Notes: a model not told the origin generated them from the letters alone. Numbered from the stretch's first letter, positions 25,601 through 40,325 are shown. The stretch: 64,000 nucleotides of DNA from Callaeas wilsoni (GCA_013398955.1 VWPU01008538.1:1-64000), one strand, 5' to 3'. Translations and numbers: made by a program.

Positions 25601-28600
25601 CAGAGCGGGAGAAAGTGGGAGCATGAAGCATCTCAACTATAGTTCCCAAAAGACATCACAATTCCACTGCTACAGCGAAATTCTACAACTCATAACAAAA
25701 TATTTTTATTATATGCACCCTTGCTATGCATATAAAAAAACCAGACCCTTTTCTGTAGAGCCGAAAAAATCCTAAATTGTCAGAGCTATCCTGAAACTTG
25801 CTTTTCTAAAAATGGGGAATTTGCAGCCATCAATTGGGAACACTCACAATTTAAGAAGAAAGTATATGGGAGTATGGTTAGGGTTGAAATAGAGCTACAG
25901 TAAGGAAGGGAAAATACTGACAATTAATGTAAAGTTGCCTGTAAAAATTTACTTTTAGCTTTGGTTCTGCTGGGATTTTACTCTTCTTCTGTCTTTGCTC
26001 TTTTCTAAGACATATGCATTAATGCACAGTAACTTGGGACATTTGCCATGGCAAATAAGAATTATTCCAATCCTCTTTTTTCCAACCTAAAGCTTTTTTT
26101 TTTTTAAAAAAAGGGCTATCTAGCACTTTTTATTGGAAATTGCTAACACACCATAAACTCAGAGGTATATTCATTTTCCTTGATGAAAATACATGACTTT
26201 TCTTCTCTCTTTCAGTCCTCTGCCCATCTGAAGGCTCCTCTTAGTGAGGGAAAACAATGGAGTTTTTTTTCCCATTCCTTAACTGAGCTTTGGTGACAGT
26301 GCTAACATTTTCATACTCAGAATGATGCCTCCTCTGGTCTAATGCACCTTTTATACCAATGGCTTTTCCTATAAATGGAAAGGCTTTGGATGTGTGTGGA
26401 GCACAGTGAGAAAAAAGCCCCAGCATAGTTCTGGCACTCACCATCCAGTTTACATCATGTGTCCTATCTTGTGGTGAGCTCTTTGACCTCATCTCCTAGA
26501 AATGAGAAAATGCAAGAGTTTGGATGTGTCTGTGGCTATGGCTTAAATCACAGTGTGTCCTCAGCCATTGGAGTTGCTACAGCAGATCCAGCTCCTGCGT
26601 TCAGATTTTTCATGTGCTTTCCTGACTGCTCTGTGTGCCGGTTTCCCAAGCCAGACACAGTAGAGTGGTGTTACTAATATAGGTTACATTTGGGCTTGTC
26701 ACATCTTTTCAGAGGGTAAGTGTGGAGCAGAGCATGACTTTAACAGAAGGCAGTCCTTGTCTGGTCCCCGAGTCCTCACCAGTCAATGGCAATGTCTGTT
26801 TGCCCAGGGCATCAATGCTGGGACTTTTGTCCCCTATGTCCCTTTGTGCTGTCTCTCAGAGAACATAGTTTGAAGCTGCCAGCATTTTGACATGGAAAAA
26901 TAAAAAGAGTAAACATTTCCTGATGGGCTGAACTGGCTGGTTAGCAGTGTTTTCCTCCCAGTTCCTTCTGCAGTGTATTTCCTGCTATGTTCCCTTAGGC
27001 TTTCCTGTCATCAGGATGGTGAAAATCTTGCTGCTAGGTTTAAAAAGAGATCAGTTTTTTCCCCAATAGTATCTGCTAAAATGTTCTGCGTGACTGCTTT
27101 TAAATAACGCAGCAGCTCCTTACGGCTCCTTTGGACTTGGTTAGAGTCATCAGACTTTTTCTGTCATTCTGCCACTCTCCCCCACAGTGCAGGGCCTGAA
27201 CCCAACTCCCAGCAGTCAGTGGAAACATTCTCCTTGGTAGCCTTTGGGTTAAGTCCAGAAAGTTTGCTGACTGCTTTTCCCAGGCTTTACCTAGGGCAGC
27301 TATTCTAACAAGCTCAACACCCTCCCACAGTATTGCAGATGCCTGGTGCATGTGTCTTTAAGTCTTGCTTCCTTTCTTCTTTTTCGTAGAAGTTTTGGAA
27401 AATTAGACTATAAACCCATAGAACAAACTTTCGAAATAATAAACAATACTAATAGATATTAGCTCAGAGCTACTGTGCTTCTAAGAACTGGAACTGCCTT
27501 CGCTAATGGTTCAGGTTGAATAAAAGATCAAAGAAAGAAGAAAACAAAAATACCCAACAAACTGGAATGTTTCTCTTTTGCTGTTAATCCTTGGTATCAG
27601 TCCCACATCTGGCTTCTTTTAGATAGTGTTTCTTGCTTTGATAAACTACATAAACAGTCTCAAGACAATATAATTCAGATAAAAATAGATAAAAATATGA
27701 TGTTTCGCTCATGAGATCATTAAAGTCTTTAAAGATAGCATACCCTTAAAGTTAAGTATATTGTCCTTAGATTCCCAGCCTGAGTTTTTGGTGACTGTGG
27801 GCAGGGCCAAGGAGCATGAGTTTGGAGCAAAGACAGCAAATTGAAGGACACATGGGAGAGTGCTGTGCTGTCCTCAGCCAGATGTTATGTTGGGTGAGCC
27901 AGCATTGCCTCCATCTCTCTTAATGCAATTGCTGGTCTCTTGGGATGTCTGAAACATTGAACCACAGCAGTCTGGAACAAAACTCCTGCTGTAATTATGC
28001 CCTATCATAATTTTTAATCTTCAGCTGTCCTTTTTTTCTTACTTTGTTTTGAGATCTGCAGCCTGGTCTGAAAACAACATGCTGGGAAGATGTGAACTCC
28101 CCTTCTTTGCTCCATTGTACTACTGAGCCTCAGTTCCCATGTTTGCTGGGTCCTAATCTCTGCAGAGGACTATGCCCTAGATGTCTGTCACAGGCATCAT
28201 CCTACGTTAGATAGCCATTGCTCAGCTGTGCTATACTACCCCCAGTGTTTCTGGTACCTTGGCTTAGATACTCTACACTGTTTTTCACTGTGCTGCCCAG
28301 CTGTACCCACAGACTTGGCACAGATCACTCAAAGCACACCTCAGTACTAGTCAAGACTATATTTACTGCATGAAGATAGGAGATCCCATCACTTGCAGTG
28401 CATGTGGTGGTAAGTCAGTGCTAGAAGCTTGCAGTGGCACGCAGATGCCTTGAGGCCCATGAAGATGCTCACAAATTAGACCCCTCCTTGGGTTGTGATG
28501 TACACTGAGAAATAACTTGCTATTCAGTGCTATTGTAGAGAGTTTAAATCCTGTAGTATTCTACTCTTAGATGACATATTCATGCCTAAGCACAGAATAT

Positions 28601-31600
28601 GTCTTAAGATTCCAGAGAAGACCATCTTCATAATCTCACCACCCACAGTAGCTTTCGTACTTTTCATATCCAACTAAAAGTAAGTGATGATGCAATTAAA
28701 TTTTAAATATGGCCATTACCTTAATAAATACTTGTCCCCACAATGACAGGACACAGAGACACTGATCTATATAATTTTTTGTTGTTACTAGTTGTTTCAT
28801 TTAAACTGAATAATAAGCTGATTATTTAAACAATAAGTGAAAAAACTGCTGAACCTACAACTGTGCAAATATGTGAGGCCACTTAAGAGTTAAAGCCTGG
28901 GAGGCAGAATGCCTGTGGTCAACTCCCAGTAATTCACTGAGGATCTGATCATCCTGACATTGCTTGTCTGTGCAGTGTTGAAGGCCTGCAGGTTCAGTTA
29001 CACACGGAGTGGACGCAGTGAAAGGCTTGTGCCACACTAAAGTCTTACCTTCTCTTCATGCATAAGAAGGTGTAGATCTCAGTCCCATCCCAGTTGTCTG
29101 TGCTGGCTTTACGGAGGTAACAGCAGTAAAAGGTGACAACTCCTTCTGCTCTGTTTGTGTGAATGAAAGGAGCACATCTGCTTTGGGGTAGATGGAGGAG
29201 CAGTTCCATCTTCTCAGTCTCTCTGTTCTGTGTTGCAGGGGTGGAGATGGGAGGAGGAAGGGATGCTCAGGTGGTCCCTTTTCAGGGTTCCCAAGGCTCA
29301 GTTCTGTATTTTGCATTTTAGAAGACATTTACTGCTCACATGGGTTAGCAGTGAGACTTTTTTACAGTGCCTTTGTGTAAACATTCAGTATCTTGCCTTC
29401 CCCCAGATCAGTGAAATCCTTTTATCCAGCAATAGATGTGACATTCCCTACTCTGACCTGACATTTTTTTTATTCCAGAATGGCTGACAAATCTCCCATA
29501 CAGCTCTCACACAGACTCTCAATTATCTTATGTTTGAGTAATGGCAGGGGTTTTTTTGACCTCCATGAAGCAATCCAGTCACACTGACCAAAACAGCTGC
29601 AGCAATAATTTTCGTCATCCATCACTTTTAAACATTCCTTTCAGTTCATGTCTCTTTAGTAGCATCCCTTTCTTTACCTTATTAAACATGAGGTACCTAT
29701 CTTTGTTTTAAGGCCCTATTTCCACCTCTCCCATTCTTACCTCTGCTGTGAGATGTCAGCCTGCACTTGTATCAGCCCCTGATGCCAGCTGTCTGCTTGT
29801 TGCATTTTCAATTGCTTTCTCACTGCTGTTTGTGCTGCCTCACATGCTTAGTTGTGATCTGCTATAGACTGGCACAGTTACGTTGTTTCCCCTACATGAG
29901 GTTGGCAGCCCCAACTGCATGGACCAAACTAGAGAAGAATGCACTGTGGCAGCAGGATGTAGCTATTGAGAACAAGGTGATGGCTCCAAACATTGGAGGG
30001 TGGGGGGGATTCAGTCCTGTGGTCTTGCATAGGAGGCTGCAGTTCAGACACGTTTGTGTAGCTTGTAGAGGTTGTGAACTGTTTGTTCCTTTTTCAGATA
30101 GGATCAGCCTTTTTGTGGGTCAAGTCTCTCTAGTTTACTATGATCTTGATACAGAAAATGGCAAGAGGTAGGCTGTGGGTGTGCTGAGACCACTGCCAAG
30201 CACCCTGACTAACACTGTCTGCTTACTTCCACCCTCGTCTTGAGTCTCACATTGAAGTGCTTTGGAGCACAGAGCAGCTTTTCACCCTGTTTATGGTCGT
30301 TCCTAGCACAGTAAGATCCCTAAGCATCTTCAGGGCCTTTACTTCTTTGGTAGCACACTTGAATCAGAGTCATCTTGTCTCAGGAGCAATTTTCTTAGTT
30401 TTGGAAAATCTCATTTCAGGTGAATGACCTTAACAATTGCAGACCTTGTTCAAAAGGTGACTCTTCTGGGGCTGGGAATTATGCTTTTCACAATTGCAAA
30501 TGACTGTGAGAGCTCTGAATGTTGACAGCACATTGTGTCAGGGACAGTGATGATGGCCAAGGGGATAAATGTCTCCAAAAATCTTACTTTTTCTTCTGTA
30601 TGTTTTATCCAAAAGTTGATATTACTGGTGACGGGAGAAAAGCCCAAATACATAGTACATCTATGCCATGTAGCCTGTCCTCTCTGATTCTTTGTTCTTT
30701 GACAGGGAGCTCTAAGGCTTCATGCCAAACACTGTTTTGGAGGCTCTTTCTTGCTAGAAATGCAGATATCGTTTCTTTTATCCAAAACATTTGCTAGCAT
30801 CCCTTAGAAAACCAGATTATTTCAAGATTTTTTTTTATGTTCCAGAGCTGCAGAGTCCCTAAACTTCTCCCAGTGCTTTGTGCTAATTTTGCAGCATCCA
30901 TAAAGAGCAGTGGGCAATACATTCAGTTGTTTCAATTAGTCAACCTTTGTATGTAGCTCTGTATTTAGAAAACCTGGATAAATGAAGCTGTAACCTCCTC
31001 TTCCTCCCTTCTCCATCAGCAGCAAAGTAAACAGCCAAAGAAGAGCCACAGAAGAAACACCACCTGTGAATCCAGGAAGCTCTGGGCAGCCCCAGATGTC
31101 TCTGAACCTACACTGCAGAAGGGCTTTCAGCCAGATCAGCTCCTGCACTGCTGGTTCTGTGGACTTAGTATAAACTGATAGGCCCCCCCCCACACCTTCA
31201 TGGCAGAAGCAAGACAAATCTTCATGGGAGCAGTTGTGTTTATGTCTGCCTATGAATCCACCAGAGGGAAGGGGCTTCCCTGACCTGCTTCAAGTTGAAA
31301 GAGGTCTTGTACTTGTGGCCCATGCTCTCAGATAGGCCAGAGCTGGAGCACAGCTGCATGTCCTGCTTTGTGTTACAGTGCCAGGTGTTCTCTGTCTTCC
31401 CCCAAGTCTGCTCCTGGGACCAGCTGGGTGACACCTCACCGTCACAGTGAAATCAGTCCTGGGTCTGGATAAACCTGGATGGTGAGATTTAAAGTGCAGG
31501 CTTGCCATCAGGAACATAAGGCTACTTGTGCAGGTTTTTCATCCTGGTGTCTTGGCCCAGTCCTATGCTAAGCAGTTGGAGTTTAGCTTCCATGAATTGA

Positions 31601-34600
31601 ACAATCTGGTTTTCAGTGGTTTGTTGCCACTTTTCAGTCTAAAAATAGTTGCATCCTAGTGCGGTAAAGTGATTTCTTCCAGTGTATCTCGAAATGCTAG
31701 AAAGCATTTGGGAAATTCAGCATATAAAATGCTGAGAGACAAACTCTGTTTAATTTTTGTCACAAGAGAGCTTGAAGCAAGTTGACATTTATGAGCCGAT
31801 TTCATAGGAGAGAGGAGTATAATGAAGAGTCTTGCTGTCTGAACTTCATGATAAACTATAAAAGACCTTACTTCTAGCCAGTTGATATCCTTGTATAGTT
31901 TTGGGGTTTTTTTCATGGTTTTTGCATGTTTGAAGGCTTCTTGTGTTTTCCTAGCTATTAGTGCTCTCTGGTAACTCAGGGATAAAGAAACCTTATACTT
32001 TACTGATCTGAAATACCAGCCAACTCATTGATTTAATGGTCAGTAGCTTTCAAATACCAGATGCAGACTCTTCGTGAAATGGTGTGGTTCTGTAGCAGAA
32101 GTGGAGTTACAGGCTCCAGAGGCACAAATGTAGAGGAGAATGTATTTACCCTGTGTTGGACAGGAAGTGTGCTGGTTTGAGATTTCTGCCCTTGTCACTT
32201 TAGCCTGTTGTTAGCTAATAAAAGGGCGTGTTCTGGCTCCGAATCAGTTAATACCATGCCAGTGGGAAACCAATGTGGAATAGACTTTGGGTTTTTCTTT
32301 TTTTTTTTCCTGTCTTCCAGGATATGAGAATTAAAAACTGTGCAAGACACTGAGAACTGTATTCCACTGAGCAAAAATGAAAACTCCTGCACTGAATTGA
32401 CATGCTGCTTCTTACAAGTGATGTGCTGGCTGATTCATTGCCATTCAGTGTCCAGAAGGCTGTCGAAAGAGTTTATTTTCTCTGTGCAGCAGTTCCTAGC
32501 TCCTCTGGACAAAGAGAGACTTCAGTGGAGAACTTCACACTACCAGTGGGATCCAAGCTGGCTTATGCTGTTACACTTAGGGATGGAGCTCTTATTGCTG
32601 TAGCGTTGTTCTCATCCTGAGCTGCAGAGATGGGTTTTGGAAAGTGGCTAAAAAGCAGTTACTGAGTTCTGTATTTCCAAATTGCACGGGCTGTCCTTGG
32701 GGTTGGTAAATGCAAGTAGACTTACAATTTGCCTTTCCTCCTTCAGTAAGTCCTTATGCAGCCACCAGATGGTTCTTTGAGTGGATGCTGGTACTGCACA
32801 GTCCAGTATAATAATACCTCCCATTTTCAGGGCATAGCACTTGAGAAGTAGTGTGGGCTATATTTTGTCTTGCAGCTTGGAACTCAGCAGCTGCAATTAA
32901 GCCAGAACAGGACATTAGCACTGATGCTAGTAGTACTGAACTCCTTTTGTGGAGGTGGTGAAATTGTGCTGCGAGTGTCTGTAATGATTCCTTCTGAATA
33001 TCCATTTAGTTCCTTCAGCTTTTCTGAAAGGCTAACTCTATTGGAAAGCAAAGCTCTGCATTGTGCAGCATTCATCTCAATGACCATCATACCTGTAATT
33101 CTTCAGAGGTCAGCTGCTGATAGTGTAACTTGTCAACACAAACCAAGCTCTTTGAACTACCCCTGTGTCCTGGAGACTGGGCTTGGAACATAAATACCAA
33201 AAGGGTTATCAAATGCCTTTCTTCTTTTCAAAATTGTAATGTGGCTTCAAATGCAAAGCAACATGCAGTGAAGGTATTTCAGCTTAGAAGATGAGATTGA
33301 GGAGTATGGCAAATGATGATTTTTCTCTTAATTCAAGTTCAAATAAAAGGCACTTTGGGTGGCTCCCTGTACTTGTGATGAGGTTTGTGTACAGGATCTG
33401 CGATACCTAGAGCTCCCCTGAGGAAGAGGACAACCATTTTTGAGTATTTTTGGGCATTCTAGCAGACATCCAAGTACACCAGGGAGTAATCCAAGAGGTG
33501 TAGTATACAGAAGTAGGGCTGTAGTAGGTCTGCACTTCCTCCATCACTATTAAAAAGCAATAATATGTATGTATATAAAGCTTCTGTCACTTGCAGCACA
33601 TGGGCAGAGAAAATACTCAATGGGCCAGTTGTATCTCATGAGCAGCCTTTTTAATGCTCAGCTTTCTTCACTAGAGTTGGGTTGTTGGTGTGATCTGTTA
33701 TGTCCAGCCATAGCCTTTCTTGTGCCAGGGTGTTGACAGGATCTAGGATTACTTTATAATTATTTTCCAATTAAATGAGCACCTCCTTGTCAGCTTATAT
33801 CACAGACTTGTGCAGAAAAAGAAGCTGCAACCAAGCCTGTCAATTGAGTCTGCACTGAGTGTGGGGAGGGTGTTAAGCAGCCACCCACGAGACCCCAGCA
33901 TTTCTTCCAAGTACTTTGAGATGTGAAAGGAGGATTCAGAGCAGTAGCATTAGGAAAGGGAAAATCACAGGAGACCCTGGGAGGTAATGCTGGTAATTAC
34001 TTAGTGCTGAATGAAGGGAAACTGGAACTGGATTGTTGAGCTTTATTTTTCATGGCCTCCCCAGCCAAATCCTTCCAATTAGTAAGTCCATGATGGCCTA
34101 GTCTGTCTGTTCAAGGAGCAAGAGAGAGATATTTGTGGTGGCCATGGGCAAGCATCTTCCGTAATTGATACAGTGTGTTCAGCTTCCAGGCTACCGAGGT
34201 GGAAAGGATCCCATTATGGGGCAGCTGGCCTCCTTTATTAGTCATCCTATGGCTTAAAAAAAGCTCTGTGTGCAGCAGTTTTCTGTCTACTGTAATAAAC
34301 TATTAGCTGTTATTAGATGATTGTATCAGTCCTTGTTTCAGATAATTTTATTTAAATAAAATTCCTTGCAGCATGGACTCAGCTGCAGAAGTTATTGCAG
34401 GAATTAGCTGATCTGTCCCAGCAGTCCTGTAAGGAATGTATGGCATTGCAGTAAGCAGGTTTGCATTCAGGCCAGGCAGGGAATGCAGCCTGGCTGTGCA
34501 GTCAGAAGCCCAGGTGCACTGCTGCCTACATGACTAGCAGAAGTGCAGCACTTGCAGCTGGGTAAATTGATTTTGTTTTTCAGCAATGTATGAAGTATTG

Positions 34601-35224
34601 TTTGAACATCTTGCTTTCTTTTCTGGTGACTGGAAAGGGAGTCCTGCTGTCATTTCCCCTACAACACTAGAAGAAAGCCTGGGCTAGCACCCATAGCTTT
34701 CAGCCTGTTCAAGGCCTCCCTTTGCAGAGCACATATGTAGACAGCATAAAACTGTGCTGCTAGACTGAGATTTGTGTGCTAGAAGCTCCATCCACTCCTT
34801 AACAGGAGCCAAACCTTTGTGGACAAATCTCAACAGCAGAGCTGTGTTGAAGTACTTGATTAAAATTCATCTCCCAGCATAAACACAAGGAATGAGGGTG
34901 CCTTGGTGGCTGTGAACACTGCTGCTCTTTGAGCACAGTGGTGGTGGTCTGGAGAAGCAGTGCTCCAGTGAATTCTTTTGCTTAAGCCAGACCTTTCTCC
35001 TGTCAGAAGAGAGGCAAGCAGCACTGCTCTGGCTCAGTTACAGCTTCTCCAGGGCTGTTACACAAATATGGCAGTCTCTTGGCTGTATCAGAAAGTTTAT
35101 ATTCACCCATGGAAAGCAGGGCTGTGTGGAAGAGTGATTTAGCAAGGAGAGAGCTAAAAAGTATCTGGAAAGGTCAGATGAAGCTGGAATGTCACTGTCA
35201 CAGCCACAAAGAGATGAAACTGAC

Positions 35225-35241
35225 TTTTTTTTTTTTTTTTT
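35225..35241. repeat. Poly(T) run, T17
   Basis: Seventeen consecutive T's are followed by AAAATATCTG. I see no flanking target-site duplication or recognisable retrotransposon body on either side, so it is listed only as a homopolymer. Confidence 0.8.
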
Positions 35242-35885
35242 AAAATATCTGACATTCATGTGGCTGTGGTTGCTTCGATGTTTACACTGCTAAAATTGCT
35301 CAGCAGCTGAAGTGCGTTATGACTGCCTTCTTTCAGCAAAGAGCTCTCTAGATTTGCTCTGAGTGGTGTCATGGTGCTGCTGCTTTTGAGGCAGAAACAT
35401 TCATTAAACTTTAAAATGTTGACTTACTGTCCTGCTTCCCTAGGTTTCAGGAATTCTGCTGGAGCCAATTTGGTACCAGAAAGGTACTCAGATTGGAAAT
35501 AATGAAGATGATATCTCAATATTTTGGTTGCAGGACTAGCTATCACCTGGCTGTTGTTTTAATTAGCTCGTGACCGGGAAAGGGTTAATACAGTGAAGAA
35601 GCAAGGACTTTTCATGTTGCGTCAAGAAAAAGGGTGTGCATCACTGTTGAAATAGGTATGCAGGTAGGCTTGTAGAGGATACCCCAACAGTAAATATGCT
35701 GAAGCAGCAGAACAGTTAATCATATTTGCTTGCTTTTAATAACATTTGTTATACTTTTAATTATCCGACAGGTTATATTGTGGCAGAATACCAATGTGCT
35801 GTTGTTCATGCAGGACCCAGCAACCAAATAGCAAGAGTTGATCTTGATGTCAGGGATCCTGCTGATTAGGATGGGATGTAAAAAG

Positions 35886-35925
35886 AAAAAAAAAAAAAAA
35901 AAACAACAAAACAACCCAAAAAAAC
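35886..35925. repeat. Poly(A) run and A/C-rich tail
   Basis: A run of 18 A's is followed by CAACAAAACAACCC and more A's. It resembles a degenerating retrotransposon tail, but the sequence before it has no polyadenylation signal and matches nothing I know, so a simple low-complexity tract is as likely. Confidence 0.6.
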
Positions 35926-38900
35926 TACAAATCATAGCTAGATAGGAGCCCAGAGTACAGAGAGCAGTGATGAGAAGTGCATCCATGTATATGCAAATAC
36001 ACACATGCTCCTTCATCAGACATCCTCCATAATGAACAGTGAGCAAGAGGCAGACCTGCAGGGGTGTCCTGGCAATCTGTTGTGTCCAAAAATAAAATTA
36101 CGAGTACAATATATGGAAAGATCCAAGGGCCAAGAAACACAGCTCTGTTTGCACCTCTTGTGCAGTTGCCACAGAAAATTTATGGTGTGAGGTTTCTGTG
36201 CTATTATTTTTTCTATAGCTATTATGTGCTAAGTCGTTTTCCAGCTCTGAAACTTCATAAGCCTCCAGATTAACAGACTATTTGTTTTCTTGTCTTTGGG
36301 ACAGGGAGTTAGAAGTAAGCAGGAGAATAATCTCCAGACTTTGGTGTCTGCAGACAGCAAGGAAGAACATCTGCTGCTTCTGAGCAGTTTCCCACCTGGC
36401 AGTATATTTGTGCGCTCTGAACTGGGGTGCAAGTCACCTTACCCCAACAAGTGCAGGTGTGGTGTTTTTGGTGGTTTTTTTCCCTTGTCTGGCTGCTCCC
36501 AGGGCCCGGCCTGCACCATTAAAGGTGGCTGGCTGCTCTTGAGAGCCCTTTCCACTTTCGCAAACTTGTTTGCTGGTGAAAGGCAGCACAGTGGGGCTTA
36601 GCAGCTGCCCCGAGGCAATTGCCACTGGTAGCTGTGACTCAAGGCGTGGGGAGGAGCGGCTGTGTTGCCCAGAAGGTGGATGGGGTGAGTGGGAGGTTTC
36701 AGTAGGTTTCCTAGAATAACAAGAAGGATCCTGTGCAGATGCATGAAGCCAAGTCAGTAAAAATGGCTTTAAAACAAGACTACCAGGATTGCAAGACTCA
36801 GTGGACAGCAAAAATTTCAGATCTCCCTTCTCTTGCTTCTGTCTGCTTTTCTGACGCATTTCTGCAGGCTTCTCCTATCTTTCAGATCTCTTTCCAGCTT
36901 ACTACTTTGAAGTAAGAAGGTATTTTGCCCCTCTGCAGTATGTACAGTAAATGCAACATAAAGCTGTTTTCTGATGATTATGTTTTGATAGATATTGCTC
37001 TGGGTTGATCTGTGGTGACTATAGTTTGTGAGTCCCACTGCAGTTATTAAAAGGATTCATAATCCTGCTTTCTTGTAAAATGGCCTAATGCATCCACACT
37101 GGGATACTGGTTGCTGCCTTTCACATATGCTATTGTGGTCCTTGTAGTATTATGCTTGTTGGAGTTCATGTAGGACCTGAAGGGTGCCTTGAGAAAATCT
37201 CTGCACATCTGGGAATTGTCTCATGGAAACTTTGTGTGCTCTATTTATGGTCTGTGTTCTCGAGAAGCTGAAGTGTCCATTCTGCCACTCATGGCTAATG
37301 GCAGTGTTTTGCGGAATTGTGTCACTTCAGCTTGTCTTGAGGCCATGATGAGATGGAGATGGTTCCAGTTGAGAAGCTGGTGCTGGCTCTGGGACTTTGT
37401 TTCCTGCCAAGCCCTAGGTGACTCTTGCAGCAATAAAAATACTCTCACTGATCTAGTTATCCTGCCGGGCTTTATAATAAGGCAAAGTTTAGAAGATTTG
37501 TAGTTTGCATTTAACTTCACCAGCGTTTCTTGGAAGTATAGAACTGGTGACCCTTTTTTCCACCCTCAAACCGTGCACAGGGATGCCCTGTTGAGCTCTA
37601 CTGGGATTATCAGTGATTGAAAGCAGAGATGTCTGATCCGCTTTGGGCTGATGGAAAACAAAACTGAAATGACTTCAGAAAAGTCCAGCAAGAAATAAAA
37701 GTATTTTATTAAAGTATAAACCTTGTGGCCTGTGAGTTAGATCTCAGGGTTCCTCCTCAAATCAACATGAATTTTGTAATGTCACCCAGGGCCAGACACT
37801 AGCTCAAGGTATCTTGCTCTGCCTGCTTTCCAAATATGAGGAGGTGGTTCATGGGCATCGACAACCTTGCTGACATAACTTTCTCTCATACTTTGATATG
37901 AGATGATGATGTAGCATTTGGAAGCATCTCTGCTCTCACTTTTCCTTTCTGGAAGAGTGAAGTAGCCTGACTGCAAAAGAGAGCCAAATAAATTAACCTC
38001 TCTTCTTGTAATACAGCTCAGGCAGTAGAATGAAGAAAACAGCACCAAAAGGATGTACTTCAGGATATACGGCCCTTTTCCGAATAAAACCACTCTTATT
38101 TGAAAAAAACACACCACCTCTTTTATTTCTTGGGGGATTAACAATAAAAAGCAGTAAAGGTGCTTAATTACTTACTCTTCTTTTTTCCAAGCTTCCAAAT
38201 CTGGAAGGAAACCAGGCCATTTTGAAAAAAAGAGATCCCAGACTTTCACAATACATGCATGCATCCAAAGGGCCATTGCCATAGAAGTATTTACAGCTGC
38301 GCTGTTATCCTGCTCCATTCCACAGTCCCAGTGGAGAACAAGGCCAGAGCACAGCAGTGGAAAGCTCAGCAGCTGTTGAGCAGTGCTTTTTCCAAGGAAA
38401 GATTCTGCCACACAATTTGTGGTCTGGTGAACTCAAATGAGAGCAGGTTAGTACTGAAAGCCCAGTTTTGAGACAACTAAGAACAATCCTGTTGCCATTT
38501 GAGATAATCTTTCTTTTGAAATCCCGTGCATGGTATAAGTAGTAGTGAAGCATTTCTAAATTTTTGGCATGCTGTGCTTCAGTATTACATGAGTCCTTCC
38601 TTCTGTGGTTCCCCAGCAGCCCAAAATGGCATGGCTGCTGTGGTCCACTCCACCCTCCTGCTTGGCCCTTGTATGCCCAATTTTCTTCTGTAGAGGCTTG
38701 TTAGATTCTGCTGAACTGCCTCCATGCACTACTGAGCAGAAGACCAGTCTTAAGAAAGTAAACAGTTTTCTTTGCTGGGTCAGTGAGTTGAATTGGCTCT
38801 AGGACCACATCTGGGAGAGGGAGGGAAAACTTTCCTTGTGGTAGCTGAGGTTTTGGATGCATTCATTTTTGAATAACCTCACCCTTCTATTTAAAGAGTG

Positions 38901-40287
38901 ATTGAGGAGTTATCAGGTTGTACAAAGGAAAGGGTTTACTTGGTCTGCTATTCAAACACTGTGAAACACTTTCATTAGCACTTGAACAAATTTGTCCTTC
39001 TGGTTGCTACCACTTACTCTTCAAACAGTAGTTTTGTGTCAGCTTCTGCATGTTCAGATGAGATTCAGCTCTTTGATTCACCTATTTAAGTCTCTGCAAC
39101 ACAGAGGTGTCTGAGATGTTTTATATTTGCTTCTTGTGTTTTGACCATCAAACTTTTCTCTTTCAGACCAGTTCACATGGTAGTCTTTTGAGATAATCCT
39201 TTCTGTCACATCTCTTGGAAGAGATGGTCTCTCCCCTGTCAGTGCCCCACATGCCCATTGTTCAGAGCATGGTCTTACAGACTGCAACCACTGAAAATGC
39301 GTTGTCATCTGTTGTGGTGAAATTAACTTCTCTCACATGAGAGATACTTTCATCTTGACTAGTTGAGGTCAGAAGGTGCTTTCAAAAAAGAGTTTTGTTT
39401 AGCATGCGTAGTACTGACTTTATTGTAGTTTGGGCCTCAGTCTGTCCTGCACTTTAGACTCATATTATTATTCCAGTAGTGGTGCATGGTATCACTAATT
39501 ACAGAGTGGCTGTGATTTTTACTATTGAGATAGCTGCAATGATGCTTCTGCCAGAGGCTTTCAAGTAGTGGGAGTTTGAGACTGTGCTAGACAGTAGTGT
39601 CACTAAGTAATGGTTACCTATATCCTTTCTAGGACCTGCAGTTCTGCTGAGATGGGTGATATTATCCTTACTCAGAAAGTATTTACTCCTCCATATGGTG
39701 GGAGAGGAAAGGTGGGACAATCACAGGAAAGGGAGGTCTGCTTAGCAGTTAGTTAGTAAGAACGGAGGCAGCAGGACAGACACTACTGGGATGTGATTTA
39801 TGTGGCTGAGGAGCTCAGCATGCTTTCCTTCAGTGTCTAAGGGCTGCTGGGGATAGAGTAGACCAGAGGCACTTGAAGAATGGTTCTTTTTTTTTTTTCT
39901 CAAGCACCTCTCTAGAGACAAGATCATCTGGAATGCTGTTCTCTGTTCTCCTTCGTATTAATATGTGTTACCTAATACCACTGGAAGTCCTTAGCAGTCT
40001 GAGCATTTAGCATGCTTTAAAATTGGTTTCAAGGTACTCTAAGCCAAACAGAAAATGAGAAGCCTCTCCAGAACATCAGGTGTGCTGGAGCTGTAACATG
40101 ACTGTCTCAGATTCCCTCTGCTACAGAAACATCCTGCAACTTCTTTGGATATTTAGAGATGCAAATGCTTGTGGTCCACAAGGATGTGGGATGGAGAGGT
40201 GATAAGCCAATGAGCATTTTTCATGATACCTAGCAGCACTGCTTTGGTTGAGAACTGTTGTGTGGTTTGTGGGAAGATTACTGACTG

Positions 40288-40325
40288 TTTTTTTTTTTTT
40301 TTTCCCTTTCTTTCCTATGTTTTAG
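40288..40325 (+). promoter_or_regulatory. ACTN1: Exon 2 splice acceptor with uninterrupted T16 tract
   Basis: A run of 16 T's (40288-40303) continues as CCCTTTCTTTCCTATGTTTTAG up to the exon 2 border. This is a very strong polypyrimidine tract, as might suit the acceptor of an intron at least 40 kb long. The T run is length-unstable by nature, so allele length may vary. Confidence 0.85.

Larger units (their letters stand above)
21123..40287 (+). other. ACTN1: Intron 1 of ACTN1, second part
   Basis: This is non-coding sequence up to the exon 2 polypyrimidine tract. It contains the 46-bp tandem duplication at 22519-22610, a T12A7 block at 26094-26112, homopolymer runs (T17 at 35225-35241, A18 at 35886-35903), a C9 run near 31183-31191 and no clear transposon. 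The stretch of about 33.7-34.5 kb has several A/T-rich motif patches (for example around 33750-33790 and 34340-34365) in non-repetitive sequence and could hold regulatory DNA, but I cannot show this. No exon, RNA gene or second gene is recognised on either strand. Confidence 0.8.
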
